NCBI GenBank assembly: GCA_025989215.1
Contig: JAPDNP010000001.1
Coordinates: forward strand, 806,001-870,000
Direction of reading: 5' to 3'
From: Neisseriaceae bacterium JH1-16
GTDB lineage: Bacteria > Pseudomonadota > Gammaproteobacteria > Burkholderiales > Chromobacteriaceae
Length of the DNA stretch: 64,000 nt
Under the pieces are notes generated by a model that saw nothing but the letters and a program-made list of their open reading frames with translations, did not search any database and was not told where the DNA came from. Shown in pieces: positions 19,251-28,263 of this stretch. Position 1 is the stretch's first letter; the number at the start of each line of letters is the position of its first letter. The position numbers and the translations under genes are program-made.

Positions 19251-19945
19251 GCCGCGTCCTTCAGTTGGTCCGCCGACAGATGCGGCGGCAGCACCGCCAG
19301 CACCACCAGGTCTCGTGGGCCGTGCGCGCCGTAGGCTAGTGTCAGCTGGATGTCGGCGGTCTTGGACGGGCCGGAGACCAGCAGCGCATTGGTCGGCATG
19401 CCGTTCGGCCAAGCTTCGCTCGTCATCGCGGTGTGGAAATCGGCATGTAGCGTGCGGGTGTCGAACAGCGCGAAGTGCGTCGGCGGCACCAGGCTCATCG
19501 TGCGCGGCTCGTCGGCGTCGGGCCACAGCACCAGCGTGCCGGTGGCGGCAATGCCGCAGCGCACCACGGTGAAGGCTGCATCGGTATCGTTGAACAGCTC
19601 GTCCTTCCAGTCGTCTACCATGCGGTCGAAGGTTTTGAGCTGCAGCAGCGGGTTGTGTTCCAGCGCGGTGTGGGCGAGGGCGCCGTGCGGCGTCTGCCGC
19701 GCCAGCAGCAGGCTGCGGATCGGCCGCGCCTTGACCTGTTCGGCCAACCTTTGCGGCCAGTCGGATTCGGTACACCAGACGATGTCGGTCTTCACCGAGC
19801 GCATCATCGTCGCCCAGTGGCGCAGCGCCTCGACCTCGTTCCAGCGCGGGCCGAAGCGCTCGAAATGCGCGGCGACATCGGGCTCGACCGGGGCCGAGCG
19901 CGGCGCGTTGCGCAGCTTGGCCAGGATGTTGTCGCGCGCGCTCAT
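19247..19945 (-). CDS. lutC: L-lactate utilisation protein LutC/LldG
   Basis: 232 aa LUD-domain protein starting MSARDNILAKLRNAPRS. Family features are CGIAATGTLVLWPDADEPRT near the middle and a C-terminal GPSKTADIQLTLAYGAHGPR. LutC is required with LutA/LutB for L-lactate oxidation. It overlaps both neighbours by four bases (ATGA junctions). The order A-C-B differs from the common A-B-C. Confidence 0.95.
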   Translation of the reverse strand: MSARDNILAKLRNAPRSAPVEPDVAAHFERFGPRWNEVEALRHWATMMRSVKTDIVWCTESDWPQRLAEQVKARPIRSLLLARQTPHGALAHTALEHNPLLQLKTFDRMVDDWKDELFNDTDAAFTVVRCGIAATGTLVLWPDADEPRTMSLVPPTHFALFDTRTLHADFHTAMTSEAWPNGMPTNALLVSGPSKTADIQLTLAYGAHGPRDLVVLAVLPPHLSADQLKDAA

Positions 19946-20724
19946 GCCTTGCCTCCGGTGCGTTCCAGCAGGAAGGTGGCCAGATGCTTGCCGGCGAACA
20001 CCCGCTCGCCGTCCTTGGCGAGCTTGCCGTTGATGTTGAGCAGGCAGCCGGCGTCGGCGGTGACGAATTCCAGCGCGCCGCTGTGCTGCAGCGACGCGGC
20101 CTTGTCGGTCACCATCGCGCCGGCGATGTCCGCGTGCTTCACCGAGAAGGTGCCGCCGAAGCCGCAGCATTCCGATTCGTGGTCGTGCACCACGCGCTCG
20201 ACATTGCCGAGCCGGTCGACCAGCGCCCAGCTGGTGACATGCACGTTCATCTCGCGCCGCGCGCCACAGGAGGTATGCACCGCCACCCGGGTGGGCAGGC
20301 CGCGATCCTGCGGGTGAAAGTCCAGCACGTTGAGCAGGAAGTCCGACAGTTCCACCACCCGCGCCGCCAGCGCTTCGGCCAATGCCTGTTCCGGCTCGCC
20401 CGCGAACAGGCGCGGCCAGTGGTGCTTCATCATCCCGCCACAGGAGCCGGACGGCACCACGATGGGCCAGTCGTTGGGGAATAGGCCGAGCTGCGCACGC
20501 GCCACCGCGCGGGCCTCGTTGGGGTGGCCGCTGGTATAGGCAGGCTGGCCACAGCAGCTTTGCGCCTGGGGGAAGTGCACGCGCAGGCCCAGGTTTTCCA
20601 GCAGGGTGATCGCGTCCATGCCCGCCTCGGGCAGGAACAGGTCGAGCAGGCAGGTGCCGAAGAAGTAGACGTCGGTCGGCCGAACACGGCCGGCCGCCGG
20701 GGTGGCGGCGGAGTTTGGCTGCAC
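19942..20724 (-). CDS. lutA: L-lactate utilisation protein LutA/LldE (GTG start)
   Basis: 260 aa with two CCG domains, QSCCGQPAYTSGHPNEA and ESECCGFGGTFSVKHAD, the cysteine-rich heterodisulfide-reductase-like module. I chose the GTG at 20724 because AAAGGAG lies five bases before it. An ATG at 20802 would put an operator inside the coding region and is unlikely. First gene of the seven-gene lactate operon. Confidence 0.93.
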   Translation of the reverse strand: MQPNSAATPAAGRVRPTDVYFFGTCLLDLFLPEAGMDAITLLENLGLRVHFPQAQSCCGQPAYTSGHPNEARAVARAQLGLFPNDWPIVVPSGSCGGMMKHHWPRLFAGEPEQALAEALAARVVELSDFLLNVLDFHPQDRGLPTRVAVHTSCGARREMNVHVTSWALVDRLGNVERVVHDHESECCGFGGTFSVKHADIAGAMVTDKAASLQHSGALEFVTADAGCLLNINGKLAKDGERVFAGKHLATFLLERTGGKA

Positions 20725-20740
20725 TTTCTCTCCTTTGGAT

Positions 20741-20757
20741 AATTGGTATGACCAATT
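20741..20757. promoter_or_regulatory. LldR-type operator O1
   Basis: AATTGGTATGACCAATT is a perfect TTGGTNNNACCAA dyad, the form bound by FadR-subfamily lactate regulators such as LldR. It lies 17 bases before the lutA start codon and would overlap the transcript leader or promoter. Confidence 0.8.
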
Positions 20758-20849
20758 TGCTTTATTAAAAACACTGTAGAGTGAATGCTCGCTAAACGTC
20801 AACCTTCACTTTGATCGAACAGGTGTTGAGCTAGCACATTCTTCGCTAT

Positions 20850-20866
20850 TATTGGTCTTACCAATT
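20850..20866. promoter_or_regulatory. LldR-type operator O2
   Basis: TATTGGTCTTACCAATT is the second TTGGTNNNACCAA dyad, centred about 109 bases from O1. A pair of such sites flanking the promoter is the arrangement known for E. coli lldPRD, where looping is proposed. It lies between the divergent lactate operon and its regulator, so it may serve both. Confidence 0.78.
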
Positions 20867-21032
20867 TATCGAAATGTAGCATTGGCGCGACCAGGCGCCG
20901 TGTCGCCCGCAAAACGCAGCAGGCGAGCGATTGCGCCACACCTGGTCCGGCGGCCGGCTTGTTTCATCGCCCGGGCAGGAGGATGATGGGCGCCGCCTGT
21001 GGACTAGGGCGGGAATCAGAGAGAACACAACC

Positions 21033-21791
21033 ATGGCGTATCAAAGGGTGAACGTGCCGCGACTGGCGGACGCGATCGTGGAACAACTGGAAGCGCAGAT
21101 CCTGGAAGGCGTGCTCAAGCCGGGATCGAGGCTGCCGGCCGAACGAACGTTGGCCGAACAGTTCGGCGTGTCGCGTCCGTCGCTGCGCGAGGCGATCCAG
21201 AAGCTGACCGCGCGCGGCCTGTTGACCAGCCGACAGGGCGGCGGCACCTATGTGACCGACCAGCTGGAGACGGCGTTTTCCGACCCGTGGGAGCGGCTGA
21301 TCAACCAGGACGAGGGCCTGAAGGACGACGTACTGGAGTTCCGCCGCGCAATGGAGGGCACCGTCGCCAGCGTGGCGGCACGCCGCGCCACCGACGCCGA
21401 CCTGCAACGGCTGCAGGGGCTGATCGAACAGCTCGAGCAGTCCTACGAGCAGGGTGACATGAGCACCCGGGCGGCGATCGACGTGGAGTTCCACCAGGCG
21501 GTGGCCGAGGCCTCACACAACGTGCTGTTCGCCCACCTGATCAGCAGCCTGCTGCACATGCTGCATCGTCATATCGAGGACAACATCACCAGCCTGTTCG
21601 CCAGCGGTCCAGTGGCGGGCGAGCTGCTCGAGCAGCATATGGCGGTGTGCCGCGCCATCATCGCCCGCGACCCGGAGGCCGCGCGCCGCGCCGCCGAGGC
21701 ACATATCGACTTCGTCGCCACCACCATGGCGCAGTTCAAGGACGAGAAGGAACGCACCGAGCGGGCGCTGCGGCGCATAGCCGGCGCCTGA
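21033..21791 (+). CDS. lldR: GntR/FadR-family lactate-responsive regulator
   Basis: 252 aa from MAYQRVNVPRLADAIVEQL. The N-terminal winged helix reads PAERTLAEQFGVSRPSLREA, and the C-terminal all-helical FCD domain carries the metal/ligand histidines (FHQAVAEASHN, HMLHRHIEDN, HMAVCRAI, EAHIDF). It is divergent from the lactate operon, and two TTGGT-N3-ACCAA operators lie between. The call as LldR rests on that context; PdhR-like regulators look alike. Start chosen on family length; the ribosome site is weak. Confidence 0.88.
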   Translation: MAYQRVNVPRLADAIVEQLEAQILEGVLKPGSRLPAERTLAEQFGVSRPSLREAIQKLTARGLLTSRQGGGTYVTDQLETAFSDPWERLINQDEGLKDDVLEFRRAMEGTVASVAARRATDADLQRLQGLIEQLEQSYEQGDMSTRAAIDVEFHQAVAEASHNVLFAHLISSLLHMLHRHIEDNITSLFASGPVAGELLEQHMAVCRAIIARDPEAARRAAEAHIDFVATTMAQFKDEKERTERALRRIAGA

Positions 21792-21810
21792 TCGCAACGC
21801 GCAGGCTACA

Positions 21811-21845
21811 AAAAAGGCAGCGATGTGTTCGCTGCCTTTTTGTTT
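21811..21845 (+). terminator. Terminator of lldR
   Basis: AAAAAGGCAGCGA-TGTGT-TCGCTGCCTTTTT is a 13-bp stem ending in a T-run, 20 bases after the lldR stop. Confidence 0.9.
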
Positions 21846-21930
21846 TGCCATCCATGCCAATACAATATCCAACACGAGACCGGACGCGCCGACCCGGCGA
21901 CTCACCGGCCGCACAGAGGAGAAACACACG

Positions 21931-23799
21931 ATGTCCAGCCCCCGTGAGCTGTTCGAGCAGCTCAATCGCGACTACCTGACGGTCCACAAGACCAAGGAAG
22001 ACCTGTTCTGGGATACCTATATGGGCATCTCGGACGACCACGCCGGCTTCGCCCGCGCCGAACAGGCGTACAAGGAATTCATCTCCAGCCCCGAACGGCT
22101 GGCGGCGGTGCGCACCGCCCTGGCCGAACTGGCCGCCACACCCGACAGCGGCGACAAGGCGGCACTACAGAAGGGGCTGACCGGTTGGCAGGCGCTGTTC
22201 GAATGCAACATCCTCGACAGCGAAGCGGCCCGTGAGCAGATGCGCGAGCTGATCGACATGGAATCGGCACTGTTCGCCCAGAACCGTCAGCACGCGCTGA
22301 CGCACCTGAACGAGCAGGGCGTGCGCGAGGAAGCCACGCTCGGCATGCTGCTGACCAATATGGCCACCAACCCGGACGAAGCCGCGCGCAAGAGCTCGCA
22401 CGACGCGCTACTGTCGCAGGAGCACTGGGTACTCGACAACGGCTTCCTCGACCTGCTGCGCCAGCGCAACCGCCTGGCGCGCACGCTCGGCTACCGCAAC
22501 TACTTCGACTACAAGGTCAACAAGAACGAGCGAATGAGCCCGGAGGCGCTGTTCAGCATCCTCGACGATTTCGAGGCGCGCACTCGCAACGCCAACCTGC
22601 GCGCGCTGGCCACGTTGGCCGAACGCAAAGGCGAGGACGCCCTGGCGCCGTGGAATCTGCGCTTCCACATGGCCGGCGACGTCACCCGCCAGCTCGACCC
22701 CTATCTGCCGTTCGCCAAGGCGGTGGAGCGTTGGATGCGCAGCTTCCGGCGCCTGGGCATCGGCTACCGCGGCGCGCTGATGCAGCTCGACCTGCTTGAG
22801 CGCAAGGGCAAATACCAGAACGGTTTCTGCCACGGCCCGATCCCCAGCTTCGTCGACGCCGACGGCAGCTGGGTGGCCGCGCAGATCAACTTCACCTCCG
22901 ACGCCAAGCCCGACCAGATCGGCAGCGGCGACCGCGCGATCAACACACTGTTCCACGAAGGCGGCCACGCCGCGCATTTCGCCAACGTCACCCAGAACTC
23001 GCCGTGCTTCTCGCAGGAATTCGCACCGACCTCGATGGCCTATGCCGAGACCCAGTCGATGTTCTGCGACAGCCTGCTCGGCGACGCCGACTGGATGAAG
23101 CGCTATGCGAAGAACGCCACCGGCGAGACGGTGCCGGACGAGCTGATCCGCGCGCAGATCGAAGTCGGCCAGCCGTTCCGCGCCTTCATGGAGCGGATGA
23201 TCCTGGTGGTCGGCTATTTCGAGTGGGCGCTGTACCAGTTGAGCGACGAGGAACTGACCCCCGAGGCGGTACTGGCGCTCGCCCGCACTACTGAACAGCG
23301 CATCCTCGGTATCACCGCCAGCCCGCGCCCGCTCTTGGCGATTCCGCACCTGCTCAACCAGGAGTCGGCCGCCGCCTACCACGGCTATCTGCTGGCGAAC
23401 ATGGCGGTGTACCAGACCCGCGCCTATTTCGAGCGCGAGTACGGCTACCTCACCGACAACCCGGCGATCGGCCCGAAGCTGGCCGAACACTACTGGGCGC
23501 CGGGCAACAGCATCAGCCACAACGCCACGCTGCTCAGCCTGACCGGCGAGCCGTTCAACGCGCGCTATCTCGCCGACGTGTGCAACCAGACGGTGGACGA
23601 GGCGTGGACTGCCGCTCAGGCGCAGATCGCGGCGTCAGCGACACGGGGCGAGCCGAGCGGCTACCCGGATGGGCTGGATGCGCGCATTCGGCTGGTGCAT
23701 GGCGCGGAGCTGATTGCCGACAACGGCGAGTCGGATGCGGCGATGTGCGAGAAATTTGAGGCGTGGGTGGCGGAGCGGTATCCGGCGAGCGTGCATTGA
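21931..23799 (+). CDS. M3-family metallopeptidase
   Basis: 622 aa from the ATG at 21931, eight bases after AGAGGAG. The zinc motif HEGGH is at residues 342-346 (NTLFHEGGHAAHF), and the downstream glutamate of the M3 clan is in SMAYAETQSMF. The fold is that of thimet/oligopeptidase-F relatives, cytosolic enzymes that trim short peptides. No signal peptide. Single-gene unit with its own terminator. Confidence 0.88.
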   Translation: MSSPRELFEQLNRDYLTVHKTKEDLFWDTYMGISDDHAGFARAEQAYKEFISSPERLAAVRTALAELAATPDSGDKAALQKGLTGWQALFECNILDSEAAREQMRELIDMESALFAQNRQHALTHLNEQGVREEATLGMLLTNMATNPDEAARKSSHDALLSQEHWVLDNGFLDLLRQRNRLARTLGYRNYFDYKVNKNERMSPEALFSILDDFEARTRNANLRALATLAERKGEDALAPWNLRFHMAGDVTRQLDPYLPFAKAVERWMRSFRRLGIGYRGALMQLDLLERKGKYQNGFCHGPIPSFVDADGSWVAAQINFTSDAKPDQIGSGDRAINTLFHEGGHAAHFANVTQNSPCFSQEFAPTSMAYAETQSMFCDSLLGDADWMKRYAKNATGETVPDELIRAQIEVGQPFRAFMERMILVVGYFEWALYQLSDEELTPEAVLALARTTEQRILGITASPRPLLAIPHLLNQESAAAYHGYLLANMAVYQTRAYFEREYGYLTDNPAIGPKLAEHYWAPGNSISHNATLLSLTGEPFNARYLADVCNQTVDEAWTAAQAQIAASATRGEPSGYPDGLDARIRLVHGAELIADNGESDAAMCEKFEAWVAERYPASVH

Positions 23800-23818
23800 G
23801 CTTTCGCTCTTGCCTAAT

Positions 23819-23854
23819 AAAAAAACCGGACAGATTGGCTGTCCGGTTTTTTTT
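23819..23854 (+). terminator. Terminator of the M3 peptidase gene
   Basis: AAAAAACCGGACAG-ATTGG-CTGTCCGGTTTTTT, a 14-bp perfect stem with an eight-T tail. Its symmetry could stop transcripts from both sides. Confidence 0.92.
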
Positions 23855-23883
23855 CTGCATGGGTTTAGGGAGCCCGGGCTCTG

Positions 23884-24112
23884 ATTGTTGCTTTGTCGGT
23901 CTCGCCCGACTAGCGACCTACTTTTCTTGCTTCGCCAAGAAAAGTAGGCAAAAGAAGGCGACCCCAATGCACTGGCCTTCGGCTTCCCTCGCGCCTGCCA
24001 AGCGGCCAGGCACCGCCGAACTCGCGCCGCGCTAACGTCGCGGCACTCGAACAAGCGGCGGCTTAAAACCTGGCCGCTTGACGATCGCTCGGCAGCGCAA
24101 AGGGGATGGGCA
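23884..24112. repeat. Multi-stem intergenic repeat element next to the HEPN gene
   Basis: A 13-bp stem (CCTACTTTTCTTG / CAAGAAAAGTAGG, 23917-23948, 6-base loop) is followed by a second long-range stem CAAGCGGCCAGG (23999-24010) / CCTGGCCGCTTG (24069-24080) enclosing GCCGCG...CGCGGC. I recall similar AAGAAAAGTAGGCAAAAG elements as dispersed repeats in several proteobacteria. The remaining bases to 24275 hold no gene I can support. Confidence 0.65.
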
Positions 24113-24275
24113 GGACAATTGCAGCAATTGTGGCTTCGGGAGGTTTCAAAAAACGAGAGATTCGATGCGGGCTCCAGCGAATCTGGCCAGTTGTGCCGGT
24201 GGCATCTGTCTATTTGCGTTCTCAAGAGCTGGTTCTGGCCAGAAACATGTTTAGGCCCGCTGACGCCCCCACTAC

Positions 24276-25916
24276 TCATTGGGATGCCTGAAGGTGCGTA
24301 TCTGGTAATACGTTTACCGAGCCACCCTCGGACTGCAGATACTGGAGCAATGCGTCAAACAGAACGACAAATTTCGCCAGAATCTGGTCGAATTCGGCTT
24401 GATAGTTTTCATCATCAATGTTGAGTTTGACTATTACCTTTTCGTACTCAGTGCCTTTGCGGTGTGCAACGCCTGTTGAACGGACCGACTGCACTCCTCG
24501 AAGGAAAGCTGCCATGTCGTCGGCGTACGGGACATTTAACTTCGAAAACAACCCTTCAAGCAGAACGATTGATTTCGACTCGGCATTTCGGTCTTGCAGA
24601 TAGTCGCGCAGCGCCTTGACGTTCACTGAGTCAATCGTCACTTTTGCAATCGAAAGTATGAGTGAGTCGAACTCCGATTGCTCGTTTGTTAGCATTGACC
24701 GGATCGAGGAAAAGAAGTGCTCGTCCCGCTCAGTTAGTGGAAGGAATAAAGGCCACCCGAATTCATCCGCCCACTCGGTTTGCAGTTGACTGAACTTATG
24801 CTTAAACGTATGCTCCGGGTTCTGTGGGTCGAAGAAGTTCCCCAGAAAGCTCCGTTCGTAATTCGTTCGGCTTATTGTTCGACCATCGGGAACCAGATTA
24901 AAGCTCCGCCAGTACGTCTGCTCTTTTTCAGGAAGATCCCGACCCAAATCACCGAGAAATACCGAAACATGGCCCGATGAATTGTTGTCAAAACGTAGAC
25001 CCCATGCCCCGCGCCGTGACAGATGACCGTCTCTGATCTCGTAATCGGACGACCCGTAATACTTTTTCATTACCTCCTTTTTGAAGAACACCGGCGTCAG
25101 ATAGTGCGGCGCATCAGGATTGGCACCAAAGTAGTTTGCCAGTTTGTCCGGATCGCAAGTGAATAGCTCGGGCGCGTCAACATCACCACCGATTATGAAA
25201 TCCGTGTGTTTCGTTCTGCGCTCGAACGGCCAAATGCCACAACGTTCTACAGGTTCACATCGGATCAGCTTCTTGCCGAGCGCCCTCACAAAAGATGTGT
25301 AGCCCTTTGCGTAGGAATCGCCGGAATATACAGAGGCTCGCACATTGTCTAACTGTATTGTATCGGTGGTTGTGTGAGGTGCTTGGAAGTGTCGTGTAAG
25401 CTCGAAATACAGAAGAAGGTTCATCTGCGTCGCAGCCATGAACGCACGGAGATAACTCCTTCTTATTTTGACTTCATCTCGCGATAGTCTTATGACCTCG
25501 ACCTCGTCCCCCGACTCGTCAAAGCCAAAGTAAATCCCTGTTTTTGCGTCGAGATAGAGGTTGTGAATCAAGCGGAATTCTTCCAGCACTTCGAGGTAGC
25601 TGTCTTTGCGGCCATGGAAATCCCGGTAAAGCACAAGGTGCCGAAAACCATCGTGCGACTGTGGAAGGTATGTGTTTTTCTCGACGCCGCCATCAAAGGT
25701 AGATACAAAGCCAGGGCCGCCGCTGCCTAACCTAAGATCCCAACTCGCCTCGCCCATCGCACGCTCGGTCTTGTCGTTGGTGACTAGCGCGCAATACAAA
25801 CTTCCGTCCTCGCTTCTATCAAGTTGCGAGATTCTTTTGTAAACCGTAACCCAGTTTTCTTCCCCGTGCTTGTTAGCGACAAAATCGAGGAAATCCCCAA
25901 GTGGATGCTTATCCAT
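24276..25916 (-). CDS. Unrecognised protein with C-terminal HEPN-like motif, possible stand-alone defence RNase
   Basis: 546 aa (ATG at 25916, GGAG nine bases upstream; a TTG at 25931 is an alternative). I recognise no named family for the first 400 residues, which are rich in charged and aromatic residues. Near the C-terminus a helical region contains RSTGVAHR, an R-x5-H arrangement (R479, H485) like the catalytic motif of HEPN ribonucleases, preceded by FLRGVQSV and followed by helix LAKFVVLFDALLQYL. Base composition is visibly poorer in G+C than either neighbour, and no GTTGGCCGAA word occurs from 22.6 to 26.4 kb. Together this suggests an acquired single gene. Function is not known. Confidence 0.5.
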   Translation of the reverse strand: MDKHPLGDFLDFVANKHGEENWVTVYKRISQLDRSEDGSLYCALVTNDKTERAMGEASWDLRLGSGGPGFVSTFDGGVEKNTYLPQSHDGFRHLVLYRDFHGRKDSYLEVLEEFRLIHNLYLDAKTGIYFGFDESGDEVEVIRLSRDEVKIRRSYLRAFMAATQMNLLLYFELTRHFQAPHTTTDTIQLDNVRASVYSGDSYAKGYTSFVRALGKKLIRCEPVERCGIWPFERRTKHTDFIIGGDVDAPELFTCDPDKLANYFGANPDAPHYLTPVFFKKEVMKKYYGSSDYEIRDGHLSRRGAWGLRFDNNSSGHVSVFLGDLGRDLPEKEQTYWRSFNLVPDGRTISRTNYERSFLGNFFDPQNPEHTFKHKFSQLQTEWADEFGWPLFLPLTERDEHFFSSIRSMLTNEQSEFDSLILSIAKVTIDSVNVKALRDYLQDRNAESKSIVLLEGLFSKLNVPYADDMAAFLRGVQSVRSTGVAHRKGTEYEKVIVKLNIDDENYQAEFDQILAKFVVLFDALLQYLQSEGGSVNVLPDTHLQASQ

Positions 25917-26101
25917 TTCCTTATTCTCCAAGGCGCTACGTGCATCGACGAATTCGACCGAACGGTGTTTCTAAATTCGACGAACTAGGTGCCGCTAGAT
26001 TATTCATGGCTCAGTAACCAACAAGCCACAATACGAAACTGGCACCACCACAGCCATTAGTACAACAATCCTAAAAACATACGGTTCCACAAAGGGCCGC
26101 C

Positions 26102-27028
26102 TCAATCCGCCTCCGGCCGATAACAAAAATGCTCCGCCATCCACTCGGTCAGCTCCAACACAAACAACCGCACCTTCGGCGAATCCCGCCGCGTGCTCGG
26201 GTAGGCCGCGTACACATTCTCGCGCCCGAAGCTCTCGCCCTCGAACTCGTAGTCGGTCAATAAGGGCACTAGCCGCCCCTCGCTGATGTGGCGGATCACG
26301 CTCCATTGCGGGCAGGGAAAGACCCCCATCCCGGCCAGTGCCGCGTCGAGCAACAGGTCGTAGTTGTCCGACACCATCGGCCCGCTCGGTGCGACCTGCC
26401 AGGTGCGGCCGTCGCGGCGTAGCAGCCAGCCGGGGTTGAGCATCGGATGGCGATAGAGCAGGCAGGCGTGTTCGGCCAACTGTTCCGGCATGGTGATCGC
26501 GGGATGGCTGGAAAGATAGGCGGGGCTGGCGCAGATCAGTACCCGGTTGTTGCCGACCACCTTGACGATCTGGTTGGGCAGGTCGTGCCGGCCCAGCCGC
26601 AGCGCTAGGTCGAAGCCCTCTGCCACCATGTCGACGAAGCGGTCGCACAGTGTCACGTTCAGCTCCACCTCGGGATAGCGCTGCAAAAAGCGTGGTCCGA
26701 ATTCGGCCAGCACCGCCCGGCCGTAGGACAGCGGCGCAGTCAGGCGCAGCAGGCCGCGCGGGCGGCCGTCCAGCTCGGCGATGCGCTGACGCGCTTCGGC
26801 CAACCTTTGCTGCACCTCGCCGGCGGTTTCCAGATAAATGCGACCGGCCTCGGTCAGCGCGACATGGCGGGTGGTGCGCTCCAGCACCCGCACCCCGAGC
26901 GAAGCCTCCAGGCCGTGGATCGCCTTGGTGATCGCCGACGGCGTCTTGCCCAGCCGGGTCGCGGCACGCGAGAGGCTGCCGGTGTCGGCCACAGCAATGA
27001 AAGCATCGAGAGCGGCGAGCATGTCCAT
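26102..27028 (-). CDS. LysR-family transcriptional regulator
   Basis: 308 aa from MDMLAALDAFIAVADTGSLS. The winged helix (SRAATRLGKTPSAITKAIHG) is followed by the LysR substrate-binding domain. AAGGA lies ten bases before the chosen ATG; an upstream ATG at 27070 is possible. It is divergent from the polyamine-type operon starting at 27162, so it probably regulates that operon and itself. Confidence 0.88.
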   Translation of the reverse strand: MDMLAALDAFIAVADTGSLSRAATRLGKTPSAITKAIHGLEASLGVRVLERTTRHVALTEAGRIYLETAGEVQQRLAEARQRIAELDGRPRGLLRLTAPLSYGRAVLAEFGPRFLQRYPEVELNVTLCDRFVDMVAEGFDLALRLGRHDLPNQIVKVVGNNRVLICASPAYLSSHPAITMPEQLAEHACLLYRHPMLNPGWLLRRDGRTWQVAPSGPMVSDNYDLLLDAALAGMGVFPCPQWSVIRHISEGRLVPLLTDYEFEGESFGRENVYAAYPSTRRDSPKVRLFVLELTEWMAEHFCYRPEAD

Positions 27029-27161
27029 GACCAGCTTTTCCTTTTTGGAAAAAAAGTAGTTCCGATCCATTGTCTTATCTTTTTTCTCCCACTGCCTAGA
27101 ATCGTAAGCACGGCAGCCACAGAGCGGCCGAGCACAAGATCGAGTCACAAAGGAGAAACCG

Positions 27162-28253
27162 ATGAAGACAGGACGAAAGCCACTCTGGCTCGCCTTGCTG
27201 ACGCTGGGCATGGCCGGTTCGGCCGGCGCTGCCGAGCTCAATATCTATAACTGGGCCGAGTACTTCGCACCCGACACCATTGCCAATTTCGAAAAAGAAA
27301 CTGGCATCAAGGTGCGCCTCGACACCTACGACAGCAACGAGGTGCTGCAGGCGAAGCTGTTGACCGGCAACACCGGCTACGACCTGGTGTTCCCGTCCAA
27401 CGACTTCCTGGCGCGGCAGATCCAGAACGGGGTGTACCTCAAGCTCGACAAGAGCAAGCTGTCCAACTACAAGAACCTCGATCAGGTGATGATGCAGAAG
27501 GCGCAGCAGTCCGACCCGGGCAACCAGTTCAGCGTCCCCTATATGTGGGGCACCACCGCGATCGGCTACAACACCGGCAAGGTGCAGAAGGCGCTAGGCG
27601 CCCCGGTGCCGGTCAATAGCTACGAGCTGATCTTCAACCCGGCCTACGCGGCCAAACTCAAGTCCTGTGGCATCGCGCTCAACGACTCGGCGAGCGCGAT
27701 GTTCCCGATGGCGCTGCGCTACCTCGGTCGCGACCCCAACTCGACCAATCCCAAGGACTATCAGGACGCCTACGCGATGATGATGAAGGTGCGGCCCTAC
27801 ATCCGTTACTTCATCTCCACCCCGGTGATGAACGATCTGGCCACCGGTGAGGTGTGCGTCACCACTGGTTATTCCGGCGCGGTGCTGGTCGCCAGGGTGC
27901 GGGCGCAAACCGCCAAGAACGGCCAGCAGATCGGCTACAGCCTGCCATCGGTCGGCGCGCCGCTGTGGTTCGACAATATGGCTATCCCGAAAGACGCCAA
28001 GAACGTCGACAGCGCCCTGAAATTCATCAACTACATCCTGCGCCCGGACGTGGTCGCCAAGATCAGCAACGCGGTGATGTACCCGAGCCCGAACGCCAGC
28101 GCCAAGAAACTGATGAATGTAGCGCTGACCGGCGACCCGATGATCTACCCGGACGCCAAGCGCATGGAGACGCTGTGGGTGCAGCGCCCGTTCGACCCGG
28201 CCACGCTGCGCCTGCAAACCCGCCTGTGGACCCGTTTCAAGACCGGCAAATAA
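27162..28253 (+). CDS. potF: Periplasmic polyamine-binding protein (PotF-like)
   Basis: 363 aa. A signal peptide (LWLALLTLGMAGSAGAAE) precedes LNIYNWAEYFAPDTIANFEK, the diagnostic start of mature PotF/PotD proteins; YDLVFPSNDFLARQIQNGVY and PYMWGTTAIGYN also match. It binds putrescine or a related polyamine for an ABC importer. Permease and ATPase genes are absent here. First gene of an operon with a deacetylase and AguB. Confidence 0.88.
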   Translation: MKTGRKPLWLALLTLGMAGSAGAAELNIYNWAEYFAPDTIANFEKETGIKVRLDTYDSNEVLQAKLLTGNTGYDLVFPSNDFLARQIQNGVYLKLDKSKLSNYKNLDQVMMQKAQQSDPGNQFSVPYMWGTTAIGYNTGKVQKALGAPVPVNSYELIFNPAYAAKLKSCGIALNDSASAMFPMALRYLGRDPNSTNPKDYQDAYAMMMKVRPYIRYFISTPVMNDLATGEVCVTTGYSGAVLVARVRAQTAKNGQQIGYSLPSVGAPLWFDNMAIPKDAKNVDSALKFINYILRPDVVAKISNAVMYPSPNASAKKLMNVALTGDPMIYPDAKRMETLWVQRPFDPATLRLQTRLWTRFKTGK

Positions 28254-28263
28254 AGAGGACGAC

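Noticed and set aside
20725-20802. Longer lutA start at an upstream ATG
   Set aside because: It would place the AATTGGTATGACCAATT operator inside the coding region and lacks the AAAGGAG ribosome site that precedes the GTG at 20724.
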